Under the pieces are notes generated by a model. The model saw only the letters and a list, made by a program, of their open reading frames with translations, was not told the origin of the DNA and did no database searches. From NCBI GenBank assembly GCA_030694935.1, contig JAUYUA010000034.1, positions 1 to 64,000 of the forward strand: a stretch of 64,000 nucleotides of DNA, given 5' to 3'. How positions within the stretch are numbered: position 1 is the stretch's first letter; every line of letters begins with the position of its first letter. This stretch comes from Lutibacter sp. GTDB taxonomy: Bacteria > Bacteroidota > Bacteroidia > Flavobacteriales > Flavobacteriaceae. Shown piece after piece: positions 40,141 through 50,138 of this stretch. The position numbers and the translations under genes are program-made.

Positions 40141-40210
40141 GGTAAGTTTCATAGCTTACCATCTTTTTCATAGCAATTTTCCTCACTCTCCTTGAGTGAG
40201 GTTTTTTTTT
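40141..40210 (+). ncRNA. Candidate free-standing small RNA, copy 1
   Basis: Hairpin GGTAAG-TTTCATAG-CTTACC, single-stranded linker containing TTTCATAGC, then terminator CCTCACTC-TCCTT-GAGTGAGG + T-run; no ORF; near-duplicate at 40439-40510. Confidence 0.7.
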
Positions 40211-40388
40211 GGCTAATTTTAAATGCGGTTATTAAAGCTTTTTTATTCGCTCAAGCAAAAAAGCAAGTGACATTTCTAGCGATTTTTAAAGATTTGTTGC
40301 AGTCCTATAGTTGCTGTTTTTGATGCTTCAAAACTTATTTTTTAATGAACCTATAATTCATAATCAACTTTTCTAAATTTTTACAAAA

Positions 40389-40438
40389 TTTTAACATATT
40401 TATTTTTGGTAATTAGAATTATTTTGTATCTTTGTGTT
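40389..40438 (+). promoter_or_regulatory. Bacteroidota-type promoter driving sRNA copy 2
   Basis: TTG at 40406-40408, 18-nt spacer, TAtcTTTG at 40427-40434. Confidence 0.7.
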
Positions 40439-40510
40439 GGTAGGTTTCATAGCTTACCATCTTTTTCATAGCAATTTTCCTCACTCTCCTTGAGTGAGGT
40501 TTCTTTTTTT
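40439..40510 (+). ncRNA. Candidate free-standing small RNA, copy 2
   Basis: Hairpin GGTAGG-TTTCATAG-CTTACC (G-U keeps the stem paired), identical linker and terminator to copy 1. Confidence 0.7.
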
Positions 40511-40567
40511 ATACAATTCCTATTCAATTTTTATAAGTATCTTTGCCCGCTCAAATAAACATAAACT

Positions 40568-40813
40568 ATGCTTTTAGGAATTACGATTACAGAATGGGTT
40601 GGGTACGCGGCCTCTTTAGCGCTTATTATTTCATTTATGATGAAGAATATAAATACCCTCAGAATTATAAATTCTATTGGCGCAGTGCTTTTTGTGGTTT
40701 ACGGAATAATGTTAGAAACTTCTTATCCAATTATCATCACAAACGCATTTATTTTAATGGTCAATATTTATTATTTGACCTTTAAAAGAAAGGTGATTTC
40801 CTTAAAAGTATAA
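40568..40813 (+). CDS. Small inner-membrane protein, YgjV-like
   Basis: ITEWVGYAASLALIISFMMKNINTLRIINSIGAVLFVVYGIM. Confidence 0.65.
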   Translation: MLLGITITEWVGYAASLALIISFMMKNINTLRIINSIGAVLFVVYGIMLETSYPIIITNAFILMVNIYYLTFKRKVISLKV

Positions 40814-40837
40814 GAAGCTATTAGATTGAAATGGTTT

Positions 40838-41527
40838 TTAATGGGCACTTTTGTGCTGAACCACCTCAAACAATTCTCCGCCTTCACATTTGATGGTTTT
40901 GTAAGGAAATTTTAAAATAAGTGCATAATCGTGCGTTCCCATCAAGATGGTTTTTCCGCTGTCGTGAATGTCTTTCAAAACATTCAAAACATCAACTGAA
41001 GTAGCTGGATCTAGATTTCCTGTTGGCTCATCGGCTAAAATAAGATCCGGATCATTTAACAATGCTCTGGCGATGGCAACTCTTTGCTGCTCGCCACCCG
41101 ATAATAAATAAGGCATTTTAAAACCTTTTGTTTCCATGCCAACTTTTAACAAAACTTCATTGATTTTCTCTTTCATTTTAACTTCATCTTTCCATCCGGT
41201 TGCTTTCAGCACAAACAACAAATTGTCTTGGACACTTCTGTCATTCAACAGCTTAAAATCTTGAAATACAATGCCAAGCTTGCGGCGCAGAAAAGGAATT
41301 TCATCTTCCTTTAAGGTTTTTAAATTAAACCCCACAATGCTTCCTTCACCTTCTTCCAAAGGCAAATCGCCATACAAAGTTTTCATTAAACTGCTTTTTC
41401 CGCTTCCGGTTTTTCCAATTAAATAAACAAATTCACCCATATTAATTTGCAAATTAACATCGGCTAAAACCAAGTTTTCTCTTTGATATATTTGTGCATT
41501 TTGTAAGGAAAGTATCACTTCTGACAT
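40838..41527 (-). CDS. ftsE: Cell-division ABC transporter ATP-binding protein
   Basis: Walker [10 protein letters not shown], signature [26 protein letters not shown]; FtsE-like size and sequence. Confidence 0.85.
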   Translation of the reverse strand: MSEVILSLQNAQIYQRENLVLADVNLQINMGEFVYLIGKTGSGKSSLMKTLYGDLPLEEGEGSIVGFNLKTLKEDEIPFLRRKLGIVFQDFKLLNDRSVQDNLLFVLKATGWKDEVKMKEKINEVLLKVGMETKGFKMPYLLSGGEQQRVAIARALLNDPDLILADEPTGNLDPATSVDVLNVLKDIHDSGKTILMGTHDYALILKFPYKTIKCEGGELFEVVQHKSAH

Positions 41528-41754
41528 AGTAGTCGCTGTTTTTGACAAAACTAAATATTTTAAAATAAAATACCATCATTTATTGAATTAATAATACAGC
41601 CATTTATAGAATATTTACCTGCAATCTATCAAACTGTTAAATTAAGGAATGCTTATTGCTGATAATTTGTTTACAAAAATAATTTTAGGGTAAGGCAATT
41701 TCGAAAAAAAAATGCGTTATTACATAATAGTTAAAAACTTCAATTTTTATTAAT

Positions 41755-44700
41755 ATGATTTATAAAAGGATTGTCCTTCCGTTCGTTGTGTTTCTTGCAA
41801 CACTCACAATTTCAGCGCAACAAACGACCATATACACCAACTCACTGGCAAATTATAACCACGCCGTTGAACTTTACCAAAACAAAGCGTACTTGGCCGC
41901 TCAGGAAAAATTCATTGATATTAAATCGCAATTCGACAATGCTGATGAAATGAAAGCCAATTGCGATTATTATATTGCGAACAGCGCCATTAGGCTAGAA
42001 CAGCCAAACGCTGATGAGTTGATGCAACAATTTGTTGATAAATACCCAACCAGCTCCAAAAATAACCGGGCTTCAATTGATGTGGCAGACTATTATTTCA
42101 ATGTTGGAAAATATGGGTATGCCGCAAAATGGTATGCAAAAGTGAATCCAATCAGTTTAACGTCCAGAGAAGAAGAAAGGTATAATTTTAATTATGCCTA
42201 TTCATTATTTACCGCTAAAAATTACGCAAAAGCAAAACCCTATTTTTTAAATTTGTTAAATTCTCCAACATATAGTGAGCAGGCAAAATATTATTATGGC
42301 TATATCGCTTACAATCAAGATGATTATGAAACCGCAAAAACCTATTTAGGTGAAGTGGTTGATAACACTTCCTTTAAAACTGATGTTTCCTATTATTTGG
42401 CCGACATGAATTTTAAACTAGGAAATTTCGAAAAAGCCATTGAAAACGGTTTGCCATTGCTGCCAAAGTCAAAGGGAATTGAACATTCGGAAATTTCAAA
42501 AATTGTGGGCGAAAGTTATTTCAATCTTCAAAAGTTTGATGAAGCAATCCCTCATTTAAACAATTATAAAGGACAAAAAGGCAAATGGAACAATACCGAT
42601 TATTATTTATTGGGATATGCCTATTTCAAACAAAAGGACTATGAAAATGCCGTTAGCAATTTCAATAAAATAATTGGAGGAAACAACGCCGTTGCGCAAA
42701 ATGCGTACTATCATTTGGCGGAATGTTACCTGAAACAAGACAAAAAACAAGAGGCTTTAAACGCCTTCAGAAATGCTTCCCAAATGCAGTTTGTTCCTGA
42801 AATTCAAAAAGATGCCTGGTTAAATTATGCCAAAATAAGTTACGAAATTGGAAATCCATATAAAAGTGTTCCCGATGTTTTAAAAGAATATGTTGAGTTG
42901 TATCCAAATTCAACATCAAGAAATGAAATCAACGAATTAATTATCAGCGCTTACATTACTTCAAAAGATTATAAAGGTGCTTTAGAGTATTTAAAAGACA
43001 AAAAAAGCGCCAAAGAACGCGCGCTGTTTCAAAAAGTGGCATTTTATAGAGGTACCGAACTTTTTGCCGAAGGAAATTACGATTTGGCAAAAGAAAGTTT
43101 TGAAAATTCACTTTCCGTGCCTTTAGATGCCAATGTTACCGCACGTGCAACCTATTGGAAAGGGGAATCAAATTATCTGTTAAATAATTTTAGAGAAGCT
43201 GCAACAGATTTTCAAAAATTCGCTTCAAGTTCAGAAGCCTCAAAAACGCCAGAATTTAATGAACTGTATTACAACTTAGGTTATGCCTATTTTAAACAAA
43301 AAGACTATGGCAATGCCATCGAAGCCTTCAAAAAATACAGCGCAAAAAATGTGGATGATGCCGTTAGAAAAAACGACACTTATTTAAGAATTGGCGATGG
43401 CTATTTTGTAACCAGCAGCTATAAAAACGCCATTGAATTTTATAGCAAAGCCATTGAAATGAAAGGGATTGATGCTGATTACGCACAATTTCAAAAAGCA
43501 ATAAGCTACGGACTTACAGGCAACGAAAATGCCAAAATAAAGGAATTGAATGCCTTTTTAAATTCATCGACAAAATCTGGCTATAAAGACGATGCTTATT
43601 ATGTTTTGGGAAATTCATACCTCGAAAAAAATCAAAATGATTTGGCCATCGAAAATTACGATAAGCTGATTTCTAACTATAAAAAAAGTCCGCTAGTTTC
43701 AAAAGCAATGCTTAAAAAAGGACTGATTTATTACAACAGCAACAAAAACGACCAAGCTTTAACTACCTATAAAGCGGTGGTGCAACAGTTCCCAAATTCG
43801 GCCGACGCCAAACAAGCGGTTAAAAATGCACGACAAATTTATGTTGATTTAGGCCGCGTGGATGAATATGCCTCTTGGGTAAAAACAGTGGGTTTTGTTA
43901 ATGTAACCAATGCCGAATTGGACAATGACACTTATGAATCGGCCGAAAAACAATACCTGCAAAACAACCATAAAAAAGCAATTGAAAGCTTTAAAAAATA
44001 CCTGGTAAGTTTCCCTAACGGTTTGCATGCCTTAAATGCCAATTTCTATTTGGCACAATCTTTATTTTCTGACAACAAACATTCCGAGGCAATTTCGAAT
44101 TATAATTATGTTGTAAATCAGTCTAACAACGAGTTTACCGAAGACGCACTTTCCCGTTTGTCTTTAATTTATTTGCAAAACAACAATTGGGAAAAAGCAA
44201 TTCCGTTATTGGAACGATTGGAAAGTGAAGCGAACTTGCCGCAGAATACCGTTTTTGCGCAATCGAACTTAATGAAAGGCTATTACGCCGCCAAAAATTA
44301 CAGCAAGGCGGTGGATTATGCCGAATTGGTTTTGCGGAATAATAAATTGGAAGATCGCGTAAAATCGGATGCACATATCATTATTGCACGCTCTGCGATT
44401 AAAACAAACAACGAATCCAAAGCCAGAAATGCTTATGCAACTGTTGAAAAAATTGCTTCAGGCGAGTTAAAAGCTGAAGCTTTATATTATAGTGCTTACT
44501 TTGAAAACAAAGATGGAAACTATAAAGTTTCAAGCGAAATTGTCCAAAAAATTGCTGCGGAATATTCCGCTTTCAAATATTGGGGCGCAAAAGGATTGGT
44601 GCTGATGGCCGATAACAATTACAAATTAAAAGATGCCTACCAAGCCACTTATATTTTGGAAAGCGTGATAAAAAACTTTGCCCAGTTTAGTGATGTGGTT

Positions 44701-44772
44701 GAAGAAGCCACCGCAGCGCTTAATAAAATTAAAATGGAACAAGCCAAAACCAATGAATCAATAAATAATTGA
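41755..44772 (+). CDS. Tetratricopeptide-repeat protein, exported
   Basis: 1005 aa, signal peptide and many TPR-like units (e.g. YNLGYAYFKQKDYGNAIEAFKKY). Confidence 0.88.
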   Translation: MIYKRIVLPFVVFLATLTISAQQTTIYTNSLANYNHAVELYQNKAYLAAQEKFIDIKSQFDNADEMKANCDYYIANSAIRLEQPNADELMQQFVDKYPTSSKNNRASIDVADYYFNVGKYGYAAKWYAKVNPISLTSREEERYNFNYAYSLFTAKNYAKAKPYFLNLLNSPTYSEQAKYYYGYIAYNQDDYETAKTYLGEVVDNTSFKTDVSYYLADMNFKLGNFEKAIENGLPLLPKSKGIEHSEISKIVGESYFNLQKFDEAIPHLNNYKGQKGKWNNTDYYLLGYAYFKQKDYENAVSNFNKIIGGNNAVAQNAYYHLAECYLKQDKKQEALNAFRNASQMQFVPEIQKDAWLNYAKISYEIGNPYKSVPDVLKEYVELYPNSTSRNEINELIISAYITSKDYKGALEYLKDKKSAKERALFQKVAFYRGTELFAEGNYDLAKESFENSLSVPLDANVTARATYWKGESNYLLNNFREAATDFQKFASSSEASKTPEFNELYYNLGYAYFKQKDYGNAIEAFKKYSAKNVDDAVRKNDTYLRIGDGYFVTSSYKNAIEFYSKAIEMKGIDADYAQFQKAISYGLTGNENAKIKELNAFLNSSTKSGYKDDAYYVLGNSYLEKNQNDLAIENYDKLISNYKKSPLVSKAMLKKGLIYYNSNKNDQALTTYKAVVQQFPNSADAKQAVKNARQIYVDLGRVDEYASWVKTVGFVNVTNAELDNDTYESAEKQYLQNNHKKAIESFKKYLVSFPNGLHALNANFYLAQSLFSDNKHSEAISNYNYVVNQSNNEFTEDALSRLSLIYLQNNNWEKAIPLLERLESEANLPQNTVFAQSNLMKGYYAAKNYSKAVDYAELVLRNNKLEDRVKSDAHIIIARSAIKTNNESKARNAYATVEKIASGELKAEALYYSAYFENKDGNYKVSSEIVQKIAAEYSAFKYWGAKGLVLMADNNYKLKDAYQATYILESVIKNFAQFSDVVEEATAALNKIKMEQAKTNESINN

Positions 44773-44834
44773 AGAATTTGAAAATTTGAAAATTAATTAA
44801 TTTCGGTTAATAAAATAAACAATTACACAATTTG

Positions 44835-44881
44835 GCACCCTGAGCGCGGTCACTGAGCGTAGTCGAAGTGGAGCCGAAGGG
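44835..44881. repeat. Dispersed intergenic repeat family B
   Basis: caccctgagcgcggtcactgagcgtagtcgaagtggagccgaaggg. Confidence 0.65.
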
Positions 44882-44913
44882 AAACAAATAAACAATTAAA
44901 CAACATAAAAGCG

Positions 44914-46653
44914 ATGCATCATAAACTCCTTATAACTTCATTTTTCATTTTAGTGACTAGCGTTTCCTTTTCTCAGATAACAAAGAAAAAGGACACCTTA
45001 AAAACTGAGGAAATCACTGTTGAAAAGCCTTATGCGCCAACTATTTCAGATGCGTTTAAGGTTAGGTCGAATCCCAATATCGAAAATGAAACAAAAAATC
45101 TGGCAAAAGAAAAAGTGAGTTACAGCATTTTTTCAGTTCCGGTGGCCTCCACTTTTTCGCCTTCAAAAGGAAAAGCGCAAAGTATTGCGAGAGGTCCGAA
45201 AGAACGTTTTTATGAAAATTATCTCTCCGCAGGATATGGAAATTTCAATACGCCATTTCTTGATGCTTTTATGCACTTTGGAGACAAAAAGAACAACGAT
45301 TTCGGAATATTTTTAAACCACCTTTCTTCAGAAGGCGGCATCAAAGATTTACTGCTGAACGATCATTTTTCCGACTCAAAAATTGACGTTTATTACAAAC
45401 AATTTGACCGCGATTACAACTTTCAAATTAATGCAGGTTCCCAGTTAAAAAAGCAAAATTATTACGGTTTGTCGGATGAAATCACTTATGGCGATGCTTT
45501 TATTGCAGCTATGGATGAAGAACAAATCTACAAAACTGTTTACGGAGGCGGCAAAGTGAGCTTTGAAGATTCCTTTTTTCGAGGTGCTTCTGCTGAAATC
45601 GTGAATTTTTCAGATGATTATAACAGCAATGAAATACGCTTGCTGGTAAAACCTACATTAGAATTTCCTATTTCGAAGGAAAAGATCAATGGAGAATTTT
45701 TGGTCGATCTTATTTCCGGCCGATTTAAACAAAGTTATACCGATGGAAACGATGTGAATTACAGTTTTTTAAATTTGGGTTTCAGTCCGAATTTAGAAAT
45801 TGTCAGAGAAAGTTTTACGCTTAATTTAGGTGCAAAATTGTATTATGTGAACGATTTAGAGCATAAAAGTAACGACTATTTTGCCTATCCAAACGTGACA
45901 ACCTCCTTTAAAATGATTGATGAAGTGTTGACCGTTTTTGCAGGCGTAACTGGTGATTTGGTGCAAAATTCCTATAAAAGTTTCGCTGAAGAAAATCCGT
46001 TTGTTTCTCCAACCTTAGATATTCAGCAAACCGACAAACAATACAGGGCTTATGTTGGCACAAAAGGAAAATTGGCGTCAAATATTGGCTATAATTTTAA
46101 TGTAAGCCATACTTCTGAAAAAAATAAACCGTTTTTTATCCAAAATCAGACAAAAACTGACGGAACCATACCTGTTGAAAAAGCTTATGAAGCAGGAAAT
46201 TCATTTGGCGTGGTTTACGACAACGTTAAAACTTTAGGGTTTTTTGGGGAAATAACCATTGATGCTTCCAAAGAATTTAATTTTAGCGGCGCTGTAAACT
46301 ATGCAAATTATACGCTTGACTCCCAATTAGAGGCCTGGAATTTGCCAACAATGACAGCAACCATTTCAGCGGACTATCAAAATAAAGATTGGTTTGCGGG
46401 CGCAAAATTATTTTACAACGGCGAAACCGAAGATTTTGTGATTCCTCGTGGTTTTTCAGCCCAAAATGGTGTTATCGTTACAAATGAATCGTATATGGAT
46501 TTAAACCTGAACGGCGGTTATAACTTTTCAGACAGGCTTACCGTATTTGCGAAAATCAACAATGCGCTTGGCGAAGAATACCACCGATTTTTAAATTATC
46601 AGGTGCAAACCTTACAAATTTTGGGCGGTTTAACCTATAAATTTGATTTGTAA
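44914..46653 (+). CDS. Outer-membrane beta-barrel / TonB-receptor-like protein
   Basis: Signal peptide; barrel-like C-terminus ILGGLTYKFDL; follows the TPR gene. Confidence 0.75.
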   Translation: MHHKLLITSFFILVTSVSFSQITKKKDTLKTEEITVEKPYAPTISDAFKVRSNPNIENETKNLAKEKVSYSIFSVPVASTFSPSKGKAQSIARGPKERFYENYLSAGYGNFNTPFLDAFMHFGDKKNNDFGIFLNHLSSEGGIKDLLLNDHFSDSKIDVYYKQFDRDYNFQINAGSQLKKQNYYGLSDEITYGDAFIAAMDEEQIYKTVYGGGKVSFEDSFFRGASAEIVNFSDDYNSNEIRLLVKPTLEFPISKEKINGEFLVDLISGRFKQSYTDGNDVNYSFLNLGFSPNLEIVRESFTLNLGAKLYYVNDLEHKSNDYFAYPNVTTSFKMIDEVLTVFAGVTGDLVQNSYKSFAEENPFVSPTLDIQQTDKQYRAYVGTKGKLASNIGYNFNVSHTSEKNKPFFIQNQTKTDGTIPVEKAYEAGNSFGVVYDNVKTLGFFGEITIDASKEFNFSGAVNYANYTLDSQLEAWNLPTMTATISADYQNKDWFAGAKLFYNGETEDFVIPRGFSAQNGVIVTNESYMDLNLNGGYNFSDRLTVFAKINNALGEEYHRFLNYQVQTLQILGGLTYKFDL

Positions 46654-46743
46654 AAAATAAAATGAGATTGTGAAATTGTTATTAAAATAGTTTCTGATAT
46701 GAATTTATAAGGTAAAAATTTTGTGGGACTTACCGCATTTTCT

Positions 46744-46779
46744 CTTTGTGTCCTTGTGCCATAGTATTATTACACAAAG
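46744..46779. repeat. Dispersed palindromic repeat family C
   Basis: ctttgtgt...acacaaag inverted repeat with flanking cacaaag repeats; related to 54751-54784. Confidence 0.5.
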
Positions 46780-46908
46780 TTTCACAAAGAAACACTAAGT
46801 TACACAATGAAGAAATTTATTCATTTTAAATTCCACCATTAAAATAGCTACAGAACCAAAAAATTAAACTTTTTTATGTAGTTTAGGCACTTTAAAAAAC
46901 TACATCGA

Positions 46909-48312
46909 ATGAAACATTTTTTTATTGCAGTAATCCTACTTATTGCATTTTCCTCTTTTGACAGTCTTAAATCTGTAAAAAATAGTGAACCAACTGTAAA
47001 CAAAGCCGATTCAATTGTTGTTAGACAACTGTTTAATTCGGCTTTAAGCAATGGAAAATCATACCAATGGCTTGATCATTTATCCAACAATATTGGCGGA
47101 CGATTGTCGGGTTCTCCTCAAGCCCAACAAGCGGTTGAATGGGGCGAAAAATTAATGAAAGACTTAGGTTTCGACAAGGTTTGGCTACAGCCCGTAATGG
47201 TTCCGCATTGGGTGAGAGGCGAAAAGGAAGTTGCCTATTTTACCATTGGTAAAATTAAATATGATGTGGCAATTTGCGCTTTGGGCGGTTCTGTTCCAAC
47301 TCCTAAAAAAGGCGTTTCGGGTGAAGTTGTAGAAGTAAATAGTTTGGCCGAAGCCGAAGCTTTAGGCGAAAAATTGAGAGGGAAAATCGTATTTTTTAAC
47401 CGTCCTTTTGAAGATACCCATATTGAAACTTTTAAGTCGTACGGCGGTTGCGTTGACCAGCGTGGCGGCGGTGCAAAAGTAACCGGTAAATTTGGTGTAT
47501 TAGGCGTTATTGTTCGCTCGATGACACACAGTATTGACAATTTTCCGCATACTGGCGCTATGGGTTACGGCGATATTCCGGATAATGAAAAAGTTCCTGC
47601 AGCGGCAATCAGCACCATAGCAGCAAATTTATTGAGTGAAAAATTAAAAGAAAATCCGAACTTGAAGTTTTACTTCAAACAAAGCTGCGAAACATTGCCA
47701 GACGCTCCTTCATTTAACGTAATTGGAGAAATGACCGGAAGCGAATTTCCTGATGCCTACATCACTGTTGGCGGACATTTAGATTCTTGGGATTTGGGTG
47801 ATGGCGCCCACGATGATGGCGCAGGCATTGTGCAATCTATTGAAGTTTTAAGGCTTTTTCAATTAAACGGCATCAAACCAAAACATACCATTCGCGCCGT
47901 GTTGTTTATGAATGAAGAAAACGGCTTAAGAGGCGGCAGAAAATACGCTGAAGAAGCTAAAAATAACAATGAAATTCACGTAGCGGCATTAGAATCTGAT
48001 TCTGGCGGATTTACCCCAAGAGGATTTTCTGTTGATGCAAACGGAGAAAATGTTGCTTTGGTAAAAAGCTGGAAATCATTGCTGGCGCCTTATGGTTTAC
48101 ACGATGTACAAGTTGGCTATGCCGGTGCAGATATCGGGCCGTTAAAATCTGAAACCATCACTTTAATGAGTTACAGACCCGATTCCCAGCGCTATTTTGA
48201 TTATCACCATGCCGCAACAGACACTTTTGATAAAGTGAATAAACGCGAACTTGAGTTGGGAGCTGCATCTATGGCTTCCTTGATTTACTTATTAGATAAC
48301 TATTTACAATAA
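46909..48312 (+). CDS. M28-family metallopeptidase
   Basis: ITVGGHLDSWDLGDGAHDDGAGIVQSIEVLRL and VLFMNEENGLRGGRKYAEE. Confidence 0.9.
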   Translation: MKHFFIAVILLIAFSSFDSLKSVKNSEPTVNKADSIVVRQLFNSALSNGKSYQWLDHLSNNIGGRLSGSPQAQQAVEWGEKLMKDLGFDKVWLQPVMVPHWVRGEKEVAYFTIGKIKYDVAICALGGSVPTPKKGVSGEVVEVNSLAEAEALGEKLRGKIVFFNRPFEDTHIETFKSYGGCVDQRGGGAKVTGKFGVLGVIVRSMTHSIDNFPHTGAMGYGDIPDNEKVPAAAISTIAANLLSEKLKENPNLKFYFKQSCETLPDAPSFNVIGEMTGSEFPDAYITVGGHLDSWDLGDGAHDDGAGIVQSIEVLRLFQLNGIKPKHTIRAVLFMNEENGLRGGRKYAEEAKNNNEIHVAALESDSGGFTPRGFSVDANGENVALVKSWKSLLAPYGLHDVQVGYAGADIGPLKSETITLMSYRPDSQRYFDYHHAATDTFDKVNKRELELGAASMASLIYLLDNYLQ

Positions 48313-48316
48313 AAAA

Positions 48317-49933
48317 ATGAAAAAAGTCATTTTACTTCTCTTGTTAATTACAGGAATTTCGTGCACAAAGAAAGAAAAAGTGGACACCATTGTCATCAAT
48401 GCCAATATTTATACGGTAAATGACAATTTCGACAAAGCCGAGGCTTTTGCCATAAAAGACGGTAAAATTGTTGCGGTGGGAACCACAAAAGAAATTCAGG
48501 ACAAATATGCCGCAACTTATGTTAATGATGCAAAAGGAAAAACAATTGTTCCCGGATTTATTGATGCACACTGCCATTTTTACGGATTGGGGTTGCAACA
48601 ACAAAAAGTCGATTTAACAGACACCAAAAGTTTTGATGAAGTGATAAAGCGAATTGTTGATTTTCAAAAAGAAAACAATGCAACGTACATCACTGGTCGC
48701 GGTTGGGACCAAAACGATTGGGAAGTAAAAGAATTTCCGACCAAAGAAAGATTGGATGAACTGTTTCCATCTACGCCAATTGCCATCACAAGAATTGACG
48801 GTCATGCGCTGTTGGCGAATCAAGCGGCCATAGATTTAGCGGGAATAACCGTAAAAACACCATTTTCAGGTGGAGAAATACTTCAGAAAAACGGAAAATT
48901 AACAGGTATATTTATTGATGCGCCTATGGAATTAATAGAAGCTAAAATTCCAAAACCTTCTCAAAAAGTAAATGTTGAAGCTTTAAAAGATGCGGAAAAA
49001 ATTTGTTTTGATTTGGGATTAACCACGGTTGATGATGCCGGGCTCTCCATAGAAACCATTGAATTAATTGACAGTTTACAGCAAGCAGGCTCCTTAAAAA
49101 TAAGAATCTATGCCATGGTTTCTGCAAGTGATGAAAACATCGCTTATTATTCAAAAAAAGGCATTTTTAAAACCGACCGATTAAATGTTCGTTCCTTTAA
49201 AGTTTATGCAGATGGCGCATTGGGCTCTCGTGGCGCAGCCATGAAAAAACCATACAGCGACCAACACAACCATTTTGGCGCTTTGGTGACTCCTTTGGAT
49301 AAATTGAAAGAATTTGCCGAAAAAATTGCTGCGACCGATTTTCAAATGAATACCCACGCCATTGGCGACTCGGCAAATTACGTGATGCTAAAAACCTATA
49401 AAGAAGTTTTAAAAGGCAAAAAAGACAGCCGATGGAGAATTGAACACGCCCAAATTGTTGATGTAGCCGATTTTAATTATTTTGAAAATATTTTGCCATC
49501 GGTACAGCCAACACACGCAACTTCTGATATGTATTGGGCAACCGACAGAGTTGGCGAAGAAAGAATGAAAGGCGCTTATGCCTATAAAGTTTTATTGAAC
49601 ACTTATGGGAAAATTGCTTTAGGAACCGATTTCCCTGTGGAAAAAGTGAGTCCGTTATTGACTTTTTACGCAGCTGTTGCCCGCAAAGATTTAAACAATT
49701 TTCCTGAAAATGGCTTTCAGATGGAAAATGCTTTGACAAGAGAAGAAACCTTAAAAGGAATGACCATTTGGGCAGCTTATTCCAATTTTGAAGAAAAAGA
49801 AAAAGGAAGCATAGAAGTTGGGAAAATGGCCGATTTTATTGTGTTGAACAAAAACATTATGGAAATTGAAGCAGATAAAATTCCAGCCATAAATATTGAT
49901 GAAACGTATGTTGGCGGCGTGAAAGTGAAATAG
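48317..49933 (+). CDS. Amidohydrolase family protein (YtcJ-like)
   Basis: TIVPGFIDAHCHFYGLG, TGRGWDQNDW, KVYADGALGSRGAAM, LGTDFPVE; lipobox GISCTKK. Confidence 0.88.
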   Translation: MKKVILLLLLITGISCTKKEKVDTIVINANIYTVNDNFDKAEAFAIKDGKIVAVGTTKEIQDKYAATYVNDAKGKTIVPGFIDAHCHFYGLGLQQQKVDLTDTKSFDEVIKRIVDFQKENNATYITGRGWDQNDWEVKEFPTKERLDELFPSTPIAITRIDGHALLANQAAIDLAGITVKTPFSGGEILQKNGKLTGIFIDAPMELIEAKIPKPSQKVNVEALKDAEKICFDLGLTTVDDAGLSIETIELIDSLQQAGSLKIRIYAMVSASDENIAYYSKKGIFKTDRLNVRSFKVYADGALGSRGAAMKKPYSDQHNHFGALVTPLDKLKEFAEKIAATDFQMNTHAIGDSANYVMLKTYKEVLKGKKDSRWRIEHAQIVDVADFNYFENILPSVQPTHATSDMYWATDRVGEERMKGAYAYKVLLNTYGKIALGTDFPVEKVSPLLTFYAAVARKDLNNFPENGFQMENALTREETLKGMTIWAAYSNFEEKEKGSIEVGKMADFIVLNKNIMEIEADKIPAINIDETYVGGVKVK

Positions 49934-50036
49934 TTTTTTGTTGGAAAGACCGAAGACGGAAGTCGGGAGTCGGAAGTTCAAAAATTTCAAGTTTGATGTT
50001 TCAAATTTAATAAATTTAGAAATCGTAATTCCTATT

Positions 50037-50122
50037 GCGTTAGGGGTTGCAGTGCAAAACCTTTTTGCGCTTTTTCAGCACAAAAAGTTTGGAACGTAAG
50101 ACCCGACCCGCAGGGGAACGCC
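50037..50122. repeat. Structured intergenic element, candidate dispersed repeat
   Basis: gcgttaggggttgcag...aacgcc with internal stem AAAcCUUUUUGcGC / GCaCAAAAAGUUU. Confidence 0.45.
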
Positions 50123-50138
50123 AAATAAATAATCTAAT

